Counted from the stretch's first letter, positions 46,560 through 55,351 are shown. The stretch: DNA of 64,000 nt from Hymenobacter sp. BT18 (GCF_012273015.1 NZ_CP050954.1:1426001-1490000); one strand, 5' to 3'. Made by a program: numbers and translations. The notes: a model not told the origin generated them from the sequence alone.

Positions 46560-47534
46560 TTGGCTAAACGCTTTTCCGCTTCCGAATACGCCGACGGCAT
46601 CCTGGCCGGCAACCGCCTCATTCTGAGCCGGGCTATTACGCTGGTGGAAAGCACCCTCGCCTCCGACCAGCAGCTTGCCCAACAGGTACTCGACCAGGTA
46701 CTACCCCACGCGGGCCGAGCCGTGCGGCTGGGCATTACGGGCGTACCCGGCGTAGGAAAAAGCACGTTTATTGAAGCGCTGGGGCTGCACCTGGTAGCAA
46801 AGGGCCACCGCCTCGCGGTACTGGCCGTGGACCCCAGCTCGCCCCGCAGCGGGGGCAGCATCCTGGGCGACAAGACGCGGATGCAGCAGCTTTCCATGCA
46901 TACCCAGGCCTACATTCGTCCTTCACCGGCAGGCCGTTCCCTGGGCGGCGTCACGCGGAGCACCCGCGAGGCCCTGCTGCTCTGCGAAGCAGCCGGGCAC
47001 GACGTCATCTTCGTGGAAACGGTGGGTGTCGGCCAGAGTGAAACCGCCGTTCACGGCATGGTCGATTTTTTTCTGCTGCTGATGCTGGCCGGGGCCGGCG
47101 ACGAGCTGCAGGGCGTGAAGCGCGGCATCATGGAAATGGCCGACGCCGTCACCATCACCAAAGCCGATGGTCCCAACGAAGTCGCCGCCCGCCGCGCGCG
47201 CCGGGAGTACCAGAATGCCCTCCACCTGTTTCCGCTGGGCGCTTCGGGCTGGAGCCCGGACGTCACCACGTGCTCGGCCCTCACCGGCCAAGGCATTCCC
47301 GAGGTATGGAGCGTGGTGGAAGACTACGTGCGCCACACCCAGCAGAACGGCTATTTCCAGCAGCGGCGCCAGGAGCAAAACCTGCACTGGCTTCAGGAAA
47401 CCATCCGCCAGGGCCTGGAAGAGCAGTTCTACGCCCGGCCGTCCGTGCAGGCCCAACTAGCTGCCGTGCGGCAGCTAGTGCTTAGTGGCCAGCGCTCCGC
47501 CTTTGCCGCCGCCGCCGATTTGCTGAAGCTCTAA
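46560..47534 (+). CDS. meaB: MeaB, GTPase chaperone of methylmalonyl-CoA mutase
   Basis: MeaB (ArgK-like) guards and reloads the cobalamin of methylmalonyl-CoA mutase with GTP. The 324 residues have Walker A GVPGVGKST at about 61-69, LAVDPSSPRSGGSILGDKTRM, the switch VETVGVGQSE and a NKxD-like TKADG. No ATG lies in frame upstream. The start is taken as the TTG at 46560 (AKRFSASEYADGILAGNR), where homology begins. It is 16 kb from mutA-mutB, its likely partners. Confidence 0.93.
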   Translation: MAKRFSASEYADGILAGNRLILSRAITLVESTLASDQQLAQQVLDQVLPHAGRAVRLGITGVPGVGKSTFIEALGLHLVAKGHRLAVLAVDPSSPRSGGSILGDKTRMQQLSMHTQAYIRPSPAGRSLGGVTRSTREALLLCEAAGHDVIFVETVGVGQSETAVHGMVDFFLLLMLAGAGDELQGVKRGIMEMADAVTITKADGPNEVAARRARREYQNALHLFPLGASGWSPDVTTCSALTGQGIPEVWSVVEDYVRHTQQNGYFQQRRQEQNLHWLQETIRQGLEEQFYARPSVQAQLAAVRQLVLSGQRSAFAAAADLLKL

Positions 47535-47557
47535 GTCATTTCCCTATGGGCACAAAT

Positions 47558-47588
47558 AAAAAAGGCGCCTGCTTGGGGCGCCTTTTTT
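47558..47588. terminator. Bidirectional terminator of meaB and the M61 gene
   Basis: A6GGCGCC and GGCGCCT6 flank a 7-nt loop, between convergent genes whose stops are 56 bp apart. A strong textbook structure on both strands. Confidence 0.92.
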
Positions 47589-47590
47589 AT

Positions 47591-49387
47591 TTATAAGTTC
47601 TTCTGCCAGACTTGGCGCAAGGCCAGCTGCTCGGGCGTAGCCTGGGGGTCGAGGCTGAAGTTGTAGCGCTTGATTTCGTCGCGCTCAATGGTGCGGCAGC
47701 GAATCTTCTTTTCCGCGCCCTCGTGCCGGACGGTCAGCTCTACCTCCTCACCGGGCTTGCCACTCTGCATGGCCGTCAGGGTTTGGCGAATGGTTTCCGG
47801 GGCAATAACGGCGCCGTTGAAGGCCACGAACTGGTCGCCCTTGCTCACGCCACAGGCCTGCAGGGTGGAACTCACCTCCGAAAACACCAGACCCGCCGGC
47901 TGCATGGCGTAGCCGTTGGTGCCCAGGGAGGCGAGCTTTCGGCCCGTGCGCAAGCTGGCATCGTAGCGGATGCCCACCTTCTGGTAGTAGGCCTGCAACG
48001 GCAGGGGCTCGGCATTTTCTACGTAGCGCGTGAAGAAGTCCCGAATCTCGGGGTAGGTGAGCTTGGTGAAGTCGTCGAAAAAGGCTTGCTCGCTTACGGG
48101 CTTGCTGGGGCCGTACTTTTTGGCCAGCTCCAGCAGCACGTCGCGCAGCCCCCGCTTGCCCCCCGACAGCTCCAGCAGCCGCAGGTCCAGCAAAGCCGCC
48201 GTCATGGCCCCGCGCTGGTAGATGTTGCCGTACTGCTGCTGCCCCTCATCGGTAAAGGAGTTCAGGCCCAGCTTTTTCAGAGAATAGGTGGTGTCGGCAC
48301 GCAGGTGGTCGTAGGCCACTTTATCGTGCAGGGTGTTCAGGTAATTGTCGAGCGTAGTGAGGCCACCGCGCAGTTGCATCATGTGCGCGGCCCATTCCGT
48401 GGTGCCCTCATAAAGCCACAAGTGCTGGGAACCGGTAGGCTTTACAAAGTTGAAGTGCTCAATGATTTCGGAGTGGATGTTGAGCGGCGTCACGATGTGA
48501 AAGAACTCGTGGGCGGCCATATCGGTAATCTGCTGGGCGTATTCGGGCGTGAGCGGCTGCTCCTTCAACGTGTACTCCGAGCTGTAAGAATGCTCCCAGG
48601 CGCCCTGGCTTTGGTCTTCAAAGTGGTACAGGAAGGCGTAGCGCTTCACGGGCAGCTGCACCAGAAAGCTCTGGGCGGCGCCCAGCATCTTTTGCATGTC
48701 GGCCAGCAGCGGGCCCGCCTTGATCTGGTCGGTTTTGGAGTAGCAGTACAGCGCTACCTCGGCATCGCCCAGCTTGGTGGTGGCTTCCGTGAGCCGGCCC
48801 AGCAGAATGGGTGAGTCCACGGCCTGGTCGTAGTCCTTGGCGTGGTAGTAGCCCTGGGCGTCGGGCGTGAGGGCCGAGCCGGCTTTCCAGCCGCTGGGGT
48901 AGTTGATTTTCAGGCGCAGTGGCGCGTTTTGCAGGCCCTGAGGGTAGCCCAGAATGGTTTGGCCATTAAGTAAGGCGTGGTCCTGCTCCAGGGAGGAGCC
49001 GCACATGCGGTAGATGGCATGCTCTTTTACCGGCGTATCCCAGGTTTCGGCAATGGTGTAGCGGATTTCACGGGTTTTGCCGGGGTCGGCCAGCTGCCAT
49101 TGGTTGGTGGAAATCTGCTTGGCCTCTACGGGCTTGCCCGCCTTGTCGAAGGCCTCAAACTTGCGCACGAAGCGGCCCATGTCCATTACCTGGTAGGTGC
49201 CAGGCGCGGTGGAGGCAAACTGATAAATGCCCTGGTCTTTCTTGAGCTTGGGCAGCTGCAGAGTTACTTGGAACTCGTCGGTGGAGCGGGCCGGGTCAAT
49301 GCTGACGGTGTACGTCAGCTCGGAGGAAGCCAGAGCGGAGCTAAGCGGCAGTAAAGCCAGCAGGGCGCCGGATACTAAGGTTTTCAT
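47591..49387 (-). CDS. M61-family glycyl aminopeptidase-type metalloprotease
   Basis: The 598 residues have a signal peptide (MKTLVSGALLALLPLSSALA), a beta-sandwich N-terminal domain, the zinc site MAAHEFFHIVTPLNIHSEII with Glu ligand downstream (LWLYEGTTEWAA), a helical domain, and a C-terminal PDZ domain (LQACGVSKGDQFVAFNGAVI). M61 peptidases are exported; some remove Gly or Ala from peptide N-termini. The start at 49387 fits the signal peptide. A terminator (49419-49446) separates it from the DUF5916 gene upstream. Confidence 0.92.
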   Translation of the reverse strand: MKTLVSGALLALLPLSSALASSELTYTVSIDPARSTDEFQVTLQLPKLKKDQGIYQFASTAPGTYQVMDMGRFVRKFEAFDKAGKPVEAKQISTNQWQLADPGKTREIRYTIAETWDTPVKEHAIYRMCGSSLEQDHALLNGQTILGYPQGLQNAPLRLKINYPSGWKAGSALTPDAQGYYHAKDYDQAVDSPILLGRLTEATTKLGDAEVALYCYSKTDQIKAGPLLADMQKMLGAAQSFLVQLPVKRYAFLYHFEDQSQGAWEHSYSSEYTLKEQPLTPEYAQQITDMAAHEFFHIVTPLNIHSEIIEHFNFVKPTGSQHLWLYEGTTEWAAHMMQLRGGLTTLDNYLNTLHDKVAYDHLRADTTYSLKKLGLNSFTDEGQQQYGNIYQRGAMTAALLDLRLLELSGGKRGLRDVLLELAKKYGPSKPVSEQAFFDDFTKLTYPEIRDFFTRYVENAEPLPLQAYYQKVGIRYDASLRTGRKLASLGTNGYAMQPAGLVFSEVSSTLQACGVSKGDQFVAFNGAVIAPETIRQTLTAMQSGKPGEEVELTVRHEGAEKKIRCRTIERDEIKRYNFSLDPQATPEQLALRQVWQKNL

Positions 49388-49418
49388 GAAAAACGAACGG
49401 GGTGGAAGAAACGAAAAA

Positions 49419-49446
49419 GCGCCCCGGCACGAGGTGGCCGGGGCGC
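49419..49446 (-). terminator. Terminator of the DUF5916 gene
   Basis: On the minus strand GCGCCCCGG and CCGGGGCGC form a 9-bp stem around a 10-nt loop, followed by T5CGT3. It lies 20 bp after the DUF5916 stop. Confidence 0.85.
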
Positions 49447-49465
49447 GAAGGTACAGGGGAAGAAA

Positions 49466-52000
49466 TCAGGCCCGGCGCTTGCGCAGCGTCAGGTAATCGA
49501 GAAAATACAGAACCTTCACCGACAGCGAGTTGCTATGAGGCGTGTTGATTGTGCGGCTCAGGTTGTCGAAGTAAAGGGGCGTCGATTCTTCGGCCAGCAG
49601 CTCATTGGACAGGGCATTCTTCCAGACCACGTTCACCTGGGAGCCGGGCGCAAACCACCAGGAGAAGTTGGCGTCCACGTTGAAAGCATTAAAGGCATTA
49701 TCACGGTTGCGGCGGTAGTCTACCTTCAGTTCCTGCCCCTGGGGGCGCAGCACCGTAAAGTCGTAGTAGTGCACGCTGCTGGTGTAATGGCGCGTGCGGA
49801 TGTTAAACGACATGCGGTTGTTAAACGTGTACGTGCCCGTTATCGTGTTCACGTACGTCATCACGCGTCGCCGCCCCAGCAGGATTTGGCCGGCCGCGGC
49901 CAACGGGCCATCCTGGAACTGGTCGGGGTCGAGGCCGCCATTCACGTAGCCTACCTGGTTGGGACGGGTGTTCCACTCGAAGTTGTAGCGAAAGGACAGC
50001 TGGTTGCTTACCCGGTACCGGGGGCTTAGGCTGACGCCATACCCCGTGCGCCGCGGCCGGATGCCATCCCGCTGAAACCACCGCCCGGCGGTTGATAAGT
50101 CAAACGCCAGCTTTTTGCGGTAGTCCGTGGAGATAAAGCCGTTGCCGCCGACGTTGGCCGGAAACCGCACGTAGTACGTGCCAATTTCGGTGCGGGGCTC
50201 AAAGTAGTCGTGGGCCTGCGCCGTGTAGTCGCCATTGAAGCCCACGGTGATAAAGCTCTTGGTAAACGTGGTATTGCCCCCGAAGTAGGCTCCGGCGCTG
50301 GTGTAGGCCGTGGGCCGGTACAGCAGCCGGTGCTCCAGCACCAGGTAGCTATAGGCGTTGTTTACTTTCCAGAATGGCTTGAAGCGGTTGAAATTGAGCT
50401 CCGCCACCTGCGAAATGGAGTTGTTGCTGAACAGGATGCCCAGGTCGTTGGGGTTATAGCCGTTGGATTCGATACCCTGGCTCAGGCGCCAGGTAAAGCC
50501 CCCGCTGATTTTGCCCACTCCCAACAGGTACTTATACCCATCCTGGTCGCCTACCTCGGTATCGGAGTTGAAGTACTGCCCGCGCCGCCGCGAGTACACC
50601 ACCTGCCCATCCACGGCGTAGGAGTTTTTCTTGTTGGCCAGGCGAAACAGGCCGCCCGTCACGTTGGCGTCGTAGGTGCTACCCTGGCGCGTCACGTTGG
50701 TGTTGATCAGCGACACATACGAGTTGTTTTTCAGACTCTGGTCCAGCACGAAAATGTTGTAGTTGGCCAGAGGCTGTGTCAGAATGCGGCGCTGCTCGCC
50801 CTGCTCATCTTCGGCCGTGGCATACATGTTTGCCGCTACGGCGTTGAAGAGGCCCACGCCCAGCCCCTTGCTGGTGCGCCCCGATATCTTGGTGGCATTC
50901 AGCAGCCGGCTTTCCCCGGGGTTTTGCACCAACCGTTCCCCCGGCTTCAATTGCCCTTCGGCGTCGTAAAAGCCCATAGGCTGAGCTCCCACGCGGCGGG
51001 AGTAAAACAGGTTGCCTTTGTTGAACAGCTCCGTGCCTTCGGTAAAGAACTGGCGGTTCTCGTTGTACTGCACTTCAAACGGCGTCAGGTTTAGCACCCG
51101 GTTGTCGCTCACGGTCTGTCCAAAGTCCGGCACCAGTGTAGCATCCAGCGTAAAGCTTTCGTTGATGCCCCACTTCACATCGGCTCCTCCATTGACGCTC
51201 GTGCTGGTGTTGCGCACGCCCTGCTGTTTGTAGGGATAGTGGTTGACATAGGTAGAAATGTAGGGCGTAAACGAAAGCCGCAGCGGAGCTTTGATGTCGC
51301 GGATGCCCACCAACTCGCCCCATTGGTTCAGGAAGCCGTTGACCTCGGGCTTCACCTCGCTCCAGAAAAACCCTTGCCGCAGAATCTGGCGGTTGCGCAT
51401 GAAGTTCAGCCCCCACACCTGCTCCTGCTGGGTGCTGAAGCGAATGGCGGAATAAGGAATGCGCAGCTCGGCCACCCAGTCGGTGCCGCGCAAGGCCGTC
51501 CGGCTTTCCCACACGGCATTCCAGTTAAAGTCTTCTCCTCCTGCAGGAGAATAGCGGGCATCCATCTGCACGCCGGAGGGTGTCACAAAGAAGCCGTAGC
51601 CATTAAGCTTGTCGTGGTAGGTATCCAGGAAAATGCCGAAGAAGTCGGTGTTGCCGATATCGTCGCGGGCGCCCAACTCCCGGGGTATTGAGTCCAGTGA
51701 GACATCATGCATGATAGCTCCCACGTAGAGGGCCGCATCATCATAGAGGATGCGTACTTCTGTGGGGTGCTTCTCGTGGGGGCCGGGGTTAGGCCTATTC
51801 TGAATAAAGTCGGTGGCAACGGGTGCCTGCTGCCAGACGGCCTCATCCAGTAAGGCATCCAGCTTAGGCGCTGCCGTGGTGATGCGGACGGCTTGTAGCT
51901 GCCGTACGGCCGCCGGAGCCGGCGAAGCAGCAGTTTGGGCCAGGGCGCTGCTGAGCATACAGCTCAGCCCAGCCAGCAACAGAAGGCCTGCACGTAACAT
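49466..52000 (-). CDS. DUF5916 protein with N-terminal CBM9-like domain
   Basis: The 844 residues start with a signal peptide (MLRAGLLLLAGLSCMLSSALAQ). A CBM9-like sugar-binding-type domain follows at about 35-230 (PKLDALLDEAVWQQAPVATDF, EVRILYDDAALYVGAIMHD, DTYHDKLNGYGFFVTPSGVQ). After that comes a long beta-rich region consistent with an outer-membrane barrel (FFTEGTELFNKGNLFYSRRVG, LSPRYRVSNQLSFRYNFEWN). This is the DUF5916 arrangement common in Bacteroidota; its role is unknown. The ATG at 52000 is used; upstream open codons overlap the terminator of the next gene. Confidence 0.85.
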   Translation of the reverse strand: MLRAGLLLLAGLSCMLSSALAQTAASPAPAAVRQLQAVRITTAAPKLDALLDEAVWQQAPVATDFIQNRPNPGPHEKHPTEVRILYDDAALYVGAIMHDVSLDSIPRELGARDDIGNTDFFGIFLDTYHDKLNGYGFFVTPSGVQMDARYSPAGGEDFNWNAVWESRTALRGTDWVAELRIPYSAIRFSTQQEQVWGLNFMRNRQILRQGFFWSEVKPEVNGFLNQWGELVGIRDIKAPLRLSFTPYISTYVNHYPYKQQGVRNTSTSVNGGADVKWGINESFTLDATLVPDFGQTVSDNRVLNLTPFEVQYNENRQFFTEGTELFNKGNLFYSRRVGAQPMGFYDAEGQLKPGERLVQNPGESRLLNATKISGRTSKGLGVGLFNAVAANMYATAEDEQGEQRRILTQPLANYNIFVLDQSLKNNSYVSLINTNVTRQGSTYDANVTGGLFRLANKKNSYAVDGQVVYSRRRGQYFNSDTEVGDQDGYKYLLGVGKISGGFTWRLSQGIESNGYNPNDLGILFSNNSISQVAELNFNRFKPFWKVNNAYSYLVLEHRLLYRPTAYTSAGAYFGGNTTFTKSFITVGFNGDYTAQAHDYFEPRTEIGTYYVRFPANVGGNGFISTDYRKKLAFDLSTAGRWFQRDGIRPRRTGYGVSLSPRYRVSNQLSFRYNFEWNTRPNQVGYVNGGLDPDQFQDGPLAAAGQILLGRRRVMTYVNTITGTYTFNNRMSFNIRTRHYTSSVHYYDFTVLRPQGQELKVDYRRNRDNAFNAFNVDANFSWWFAPGSQVNVVWKNALSNELLAEESTPLYFDNLSRTINTPHSNSLSVKVLYFLDYLTLRKRRA

Positions 52001-52136
52001 TGAATAGAAAAATAGAGGTGAAAACCGATAGAAAGCCGGAAAGAAAAGCCAGGACCAAGGACCGCCGGCAGAAAAGCTGTGCTGCCATAGATGGGGACTG
52101 CGGGCCAACCGTTGCCTGCCGCCGGGCAATGGGCAT

Positions 52137-52172
52137 AAAAAAACCGGCGCCTGATTGTGACGCCGGCTTTTT
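52137..52172 (-). terminator. Terminator of the blaI-M56 operon
   Basis: On the minus strand CCGGCG and CGCCGG (with A/T extensions) surround an 11-nt loop, followed by T7. It lies just after the M56 stop at 52180. Confidence 0.85.
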
Positions 52173-52179
52173 ACATCCA

Positions 52180-54798
52180 TTACTCACTCACTGAAATCTG
52201 GACGGTTTGTTTGCGCTTCTGCCCGGGCGTGGGTTCCGGCACATCAAGCAGGCGGCGGTACTTGCGGGCCATGGCCGCCGATTGGGCTTTCCCGTTCACG
52301 GTCAGACCGTCGTCGTTGAGCTGAAACTGAAAGCTCTTTTCCGTGGCTCCGAGCAGGCCATCCTTGCGCAGCTCCGCCCGAATCTCGTCGGAATCCATGT
52401 GCGGCGGGGCAGGTGGGGCGGGCGGCGCCGGGGCAGCATGGTGCGGAGGTGCCGGTGGCGCTGGTGCCACAGCCAGATGCGGGGCCCGCGGAGCGCGAGG
52501 AGGCTGCGGAGGCCGGGGTACCGTACCCGAGTAATTAATATTGGTGCTGGAGTTGCGCGTCACTACAAACGAGCCCGTATTGAGCTTACGGCCAGTTTTT
52601 TCGGCAAAGAGGCGGAGGTACTTGTCGCGCAGGGCCGCCGACTGCTTTTTGCCGTTCACGGTCATCTCGCGGGCATTCAAGCCAAGCTGGTAGTGGTTCA
52701 GGTTCTTGATTAGCCCGTCACGGAGCAGCTGCTGGGTCAGGGCACTTTCAAATTTGCGGTCTTCCCGGTTCCGGACAGCATCCGCCCGGCGCAGCGCTTC
52801 GTCGTGGCGGCGCATTTCCTCGTCCTGGCGCTGCAGGGCGCGGTCGTGGTCCAGCATTTCCCGGTCAAAGTCCCGCATTTCCCGGTCGTGCTCCCGCATG
52901 GCTTCATCGTGCAGGCGCATGGCTTCGTCCATTTGGCGCTGCTCCTGGTCGCTCAGGCCTTCGTGCCGGGCTTCGTCCAGTTCTTCCTGCTGTTCCCGTA
53001 GCCGCTCCTGGCGCTCCTGCAGCCGTTCCTGAGCTTCTTCAATCCGGTCCCGCTCTTCCTGGGTCTCGGCTTCCCGGTAGGCTTGGTCGAGTTTGCGCTC
53101 TGCCAGTCGTAAGGCCTCGCGGGTTTGCTCCTGCCAGTCGGCACCCGCGCCGTTGCTGTTTTCCCAGTTAAAGCTGAACGTATGGCCCGAGCCGTTTTGG
53201 AGGCGAGAGAGTTGGCGGAGCTTCACCATATCCTTTTTGCTGGGCCCCGGCATCGGGAAACGCTGCGGGGTGCCGTTATCAAACTGGAAGTTGAAGTCCG
53301 GGTTGCCCTGATTACGGAATACGTAGCCATTGGGCGCCACCCGGATAACCTCCGTGGTGGTCTTGCCTTTCTTGCCGGCTTTCGAGGCAGTTTCTACCGG
53401 CTGGCCATTCACCATCAGGTTGGTTACGCGGCCTTTCTTGTCCTTTTCGATTACCACCGTGTTGGCCCCCCGACCGGGCATCATCCCCGGAGCGGGGGCA
53501 TCAACGATGACAACCTGCTCATTGGCTCGGCCGCGCTTGGTCTTTTGGCGAGACTTTGGATCATCCTCCTGCAGCTCATCTACCTCAACCTGGGCGGGCA
53601 CCTTCGCTACCTGGGGCGCTAATTCAGATACCACCTGCTGTTTGGTCGTATCATCGGCCATAAATGAGGCCGGCAACAACGTACCGAGGGGGTTTTGGGG
53701 ATGAGCCAGTGGACGCGGGTCGGCCAGGGCCACGGCCGTGCTCAGAAGCATAAAGCCTCCCAGCACCACGCAGGCTGCCATAAACCCTTCGGTAAAGGTG
53801 GGCGCGGTGCGGCCCTGCACCAAGCGACGGACCCGGCTCAGCAGCGTGCCCCGGCTCCCTACGGCGGCCATGGCCAGCTGCGGAGTCAGGCGGGGCGCAA
53901 GGTTGAGCTCGGCCAGGGCCGTGAGGGCCCGGGCCAGCGTCAGCGGGTTGCCACCCACGAGGGCCGTGGCCGTATCGTCGCAGCAGTTTTCGCGCTCTAC
54001 GCGCAGCGTCGCCGTCACAAACCACACGGCGGGATGGTAGAAAAACAGGATTTCGGCTACCGACTGCACCAGGTTCATGAGGTAGTCGCGGCGGGCTACG
54101 TGGGCCAGCTCATGCGCCAGAATAGCCTCCAGATAGGTTTGGCTAAGCCCCGTAACCGTGCCGAGCGGCAGCAGAATCACGGGCCGCAAGTGGCCTACCA
54201 CCATGGGGACGCGCACCAGCGCCGATTCCAGCAAGGCCACCGGCCGCTGCAGATTGGCCTTTTCAGCCAAGGTACCCAAGCGGCGCTGCCACTCCAGGCC
54301 CAGGGGCTGCACGCGGTAGTGGCGCAAGCGCTGCACGTAGGCAAGGCCCCCCAGCAAGCGGAGCGTCATGGCCAGCAGCCCGAGCAGCCAGGCCGTCACG
54401 AGCACGGGCAGGTTCTGATCAAAATACTGCTGCCAGGTGGCAATCTTGCCAACGGGCTCCACAGCTGCTGTAGGTGTAGCGGTAGATGCGGCCTCCTGCG
54501 TGGGTTGCCAAGCAGCCAGCCGGATATCAGCAGTATCTGCCGGCAGTTGCAGGGTTGAAGGTACTTCCGTGAGGGCAGCGTAGTAGTAACGCGCGAAGGT
54601 GACGGTAGCCAGCAGCAGCATGGTACCCAGGGCCAGACCGGCTACGCGGTAGCGCACGGCGGCGCTGTGCTTGCGCAAGAGCAGCAGCAGCCCGCCTAAG
54701 GCCAGGGCTACTACTGCCCCCTGCCACAAGGAGTGGACGAGCGTCCAGCCCAATGCCCGAACCAGCGCGGGCGACAACGTTTGTTCAAGCCAGTTCAT
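52180..54798 (-). CDS. M56-family membrane metalloprotease with heptad coiled coil and tandem 'TVNGKxQSAA' modules
   Basis: The 872 residues begin with the BlaR1/MecR1-type membrane protease: helices at about 20-42, 50-68, 130-152 and 330-352, the zinc site AHELAH (HELAH 229-233) and ENCCDD (E270). The part after the last helix is not a penicillin-binding domain. It holds a Glu/Arg-rich helical region, seven exact heptads with Met/Leu first and Asp fifth (627-675), and a module LxRDGLI...TVNGKxQSAA...KYxRL repeated twice around a Pro/Ala-rich linker. Its start overlaps the blaI stop by 4 bp (ATGA), so translation is coupled. By family it should cut the repressor after sensing a signal; the signal is unknown. 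Confidence 0.9.
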   Translation of the reverse strand: MNWLEQTLSPALVRALGWTLVHSLWQGAVVALALGGLLLLLRKHSAAVRYRVAGLALGTMLLLATVTFARYYYAALTEVPSTLQLPADTADIRLAAWQPTQEAASTATPTAAVEPVGKIATWQQYFDQNLPVLVTAWLLGLLAMTLRLLGGLAYVQRLRHYRVQPLGLEWQRRLGTLAEKANLQRPVALLESALVRVPMVVGHLRPVILLPLGTVTGLSQTYLEAILAHELAHVARRDYLMNLVQSVAEILFFYHPAVWFVTATLRVERENCCDDTATALVGGNPLTLARALTALAELNLAPRLTPQLAMAAVGSRGTLLSRVRRLVQGRTAPTFTEGFMAACVVLGGFMLLSTAVALADPRPLAHPQNPLGTLLPASFMADDTTKQQVVSELAPQVAKVPAQVEVDELQEDDPKSRQKTKRGRANEQVVIVDAPAPGMMPGRGANTVVIEKDKKGRVTNLMVNGQPVETASKAGKKGKTTTEVIRVAPNGYVFRNQGNPDFNFQFDNGTPQRFPMPGPSKKDMVKLRQLSRLQNGSGHTFSFNWENSNGAGADWQEQTREALRLAERKLDQAYREAETQEERDRIEEAQERLQERQERLREQQEELDEARHEGLSDQEQRQMDEAMRLHDEAMREHDREMRDFDREMLDHDRALQRQDEEMRRHDEALRRADAVRNREDRKFESALTQQLLRDGLIKNLNHYQLGLNAREMTVNGKKQSAALRDKYLRLFAEKTGRKLNTGSFVVTRNSSTNINYSGTVPRPPQPPRAPRAPHLAVAPAPPAPPHHAAPAPPAPPAPPHMDSDEIRAELRKDGLLGATEKSFQFQLNDDGLTVNGKAQSAAMARKYRRLLDVPEPTPGQKRKQTVQISVSE
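52774..52920 (-). repeat. Seven exact heptad repeats in the M56 protein
   Basis: Codes for residues 627-675: seven consecutive 7-residue units of the form [ML]-x-x-x-D-x-x, rich in Arg, Glu and His. They are flanked by more irregular coiled-coil sequence on both sides. This predicts a long parallel coiled coil in the periplasmic part. Confidence 0.85.
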
Positions 54799-55193
54799 TG
54801 GGCAGGGTCGTTTTGGTTTTCGATTTCGTCCAGGAGCGTGCGGATCTGGTCCAGCTCTTCGCGGGAAGTGTTGCGGTTGCCGAGGGCCTGCATCACCAGC
54901 TTCAGGGCCGAGCCGCCAAACGTGGCATCCACAAACCGGTCGAGCAGCAGGCCTTGCGTTTCTTCCTGGCGCACGGCCGGGCGGTACACGTGGGTCTTGC
55001 TCTCATCGTCGCGGTGTACCAGTCCTTTGTCCAGCATCAGCTGGAGCAGCTTGAGGGTGGTGGTGTAGCCTATCTCCCGCTTTTCGCTGAGGTAGTCATT
55101 AACAAAACGAACGGTGCTGGGACCGTGCTGCCACAGCACCTGCAGAATTTCCAGCTCCGACTCCGTAGGCTTGGGGGGCGGGGATTTGCTCAT
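54795..55193 (-). CDS. BlaI/MecI/CopY-family repressor
   Basis: The 132 residues start KPTESELEILQVLWQHGPSTVRFVNDYLS, the winged-helix opening of the family, and continue REIGYTTTLKLLQLMLDKGLVHRDDESKTHVYRP. The rest forms the C-terminal dimerisation helices with LVMQAL. Relatives are cut by an M56 protease, which releases the operon. It overlaps the M56 gene by 4 bp. Three palindromes of TACGA-N6-TCGTA cover the promoter, which suggests self-repression. Confidence 0.93.
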   Translation of the reverse strand: MSKSPPPKPTESELEILQVLWQHGPSTVRFVNDYLSEKREIGYTTTLKLLQLMLDKGLVHRDDESKTHVYRPAVRQEETQGLLLDRFVDATFGGSALKLVMQALGNRNTSREELDQIRTLLDEIENQNDPAQ

Positions 55194-55212
55194 AGCTCAG
55201 AAAGGTTAGTCA

Positions 55213-55228
55213 TACGAATCAGTTCGTA
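55213..55228. promoter_or_regulatory. Predicted BlaI operator 1 (TACGA-N6-TCGTA)
   Basis: TACGAATCAGTTCGTA, a 16-bp palindrome with 6-bp perfect arms (TACGAA/TTCGTA). It lies just downstream of the -7 box, over the predicted start of transcription. Confidence 0.8.
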
Positions 55229-55231
55229 CTT

Positions 55232-55263
55232 CAAACATATACGAAGCATATCGTAGAAGCAAA
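55232..55263 (-). promoter_or_regulatory. blaI promoter TTTG-N20-TATGTTTG
   Basis: On the minus strand the -33 TTTG is at 55263-55260 and the -7 TATGTTTG at 55239-55232, spaced 20 bp, both exact matches to the Bacteroidota consensus. Operator 2 fills the spacer; operators 1 and 3 lie on either side. Confidence 0.8.
55240..55255. promoter_or_regulatory. Predicted BlaI operator 2 (TACGA-N6-TCGTA)
   Basis: TACGAAGCATATCGTA lies within the spacer between -33 and -7, abutting the -7 box. Its right arm also forms TCGTAGAA-N9-TTCTACGA (55251-55275) with the left arm of operator 3. Confidence 0.8.
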
Positions 55264-55270
55264 TTTATTC

Positions 55271-55286
55271 TACGATTTATTTCGTA
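55271..55286. promoter_or_regulatory. Predicted BlaI operator 3 (TACGA-N6-TCGTA)
   Basis: TACGATTTATTTCGTA lies upstream of the -33 element. The three sites start 27 and 31 bp apart, on nearly the same face of the helix if the repeat distance is three turns. Confidence 0.78.
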
Positions 55287-55351
55287 CAATATTTCAGCCG
55301 TCTGAAATCAGCTGTATATCACAGCTTTGTTTGATGACCCGAAATCCTGCG

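Noticed and set aside
52180-55193. A beta-lactam resistance (BlaR1-BlaI) operon
   Set aside because: No penicillin-binding sensor domain and no beta-lactamase gene nearby; the sensor part is a different, repeated module.
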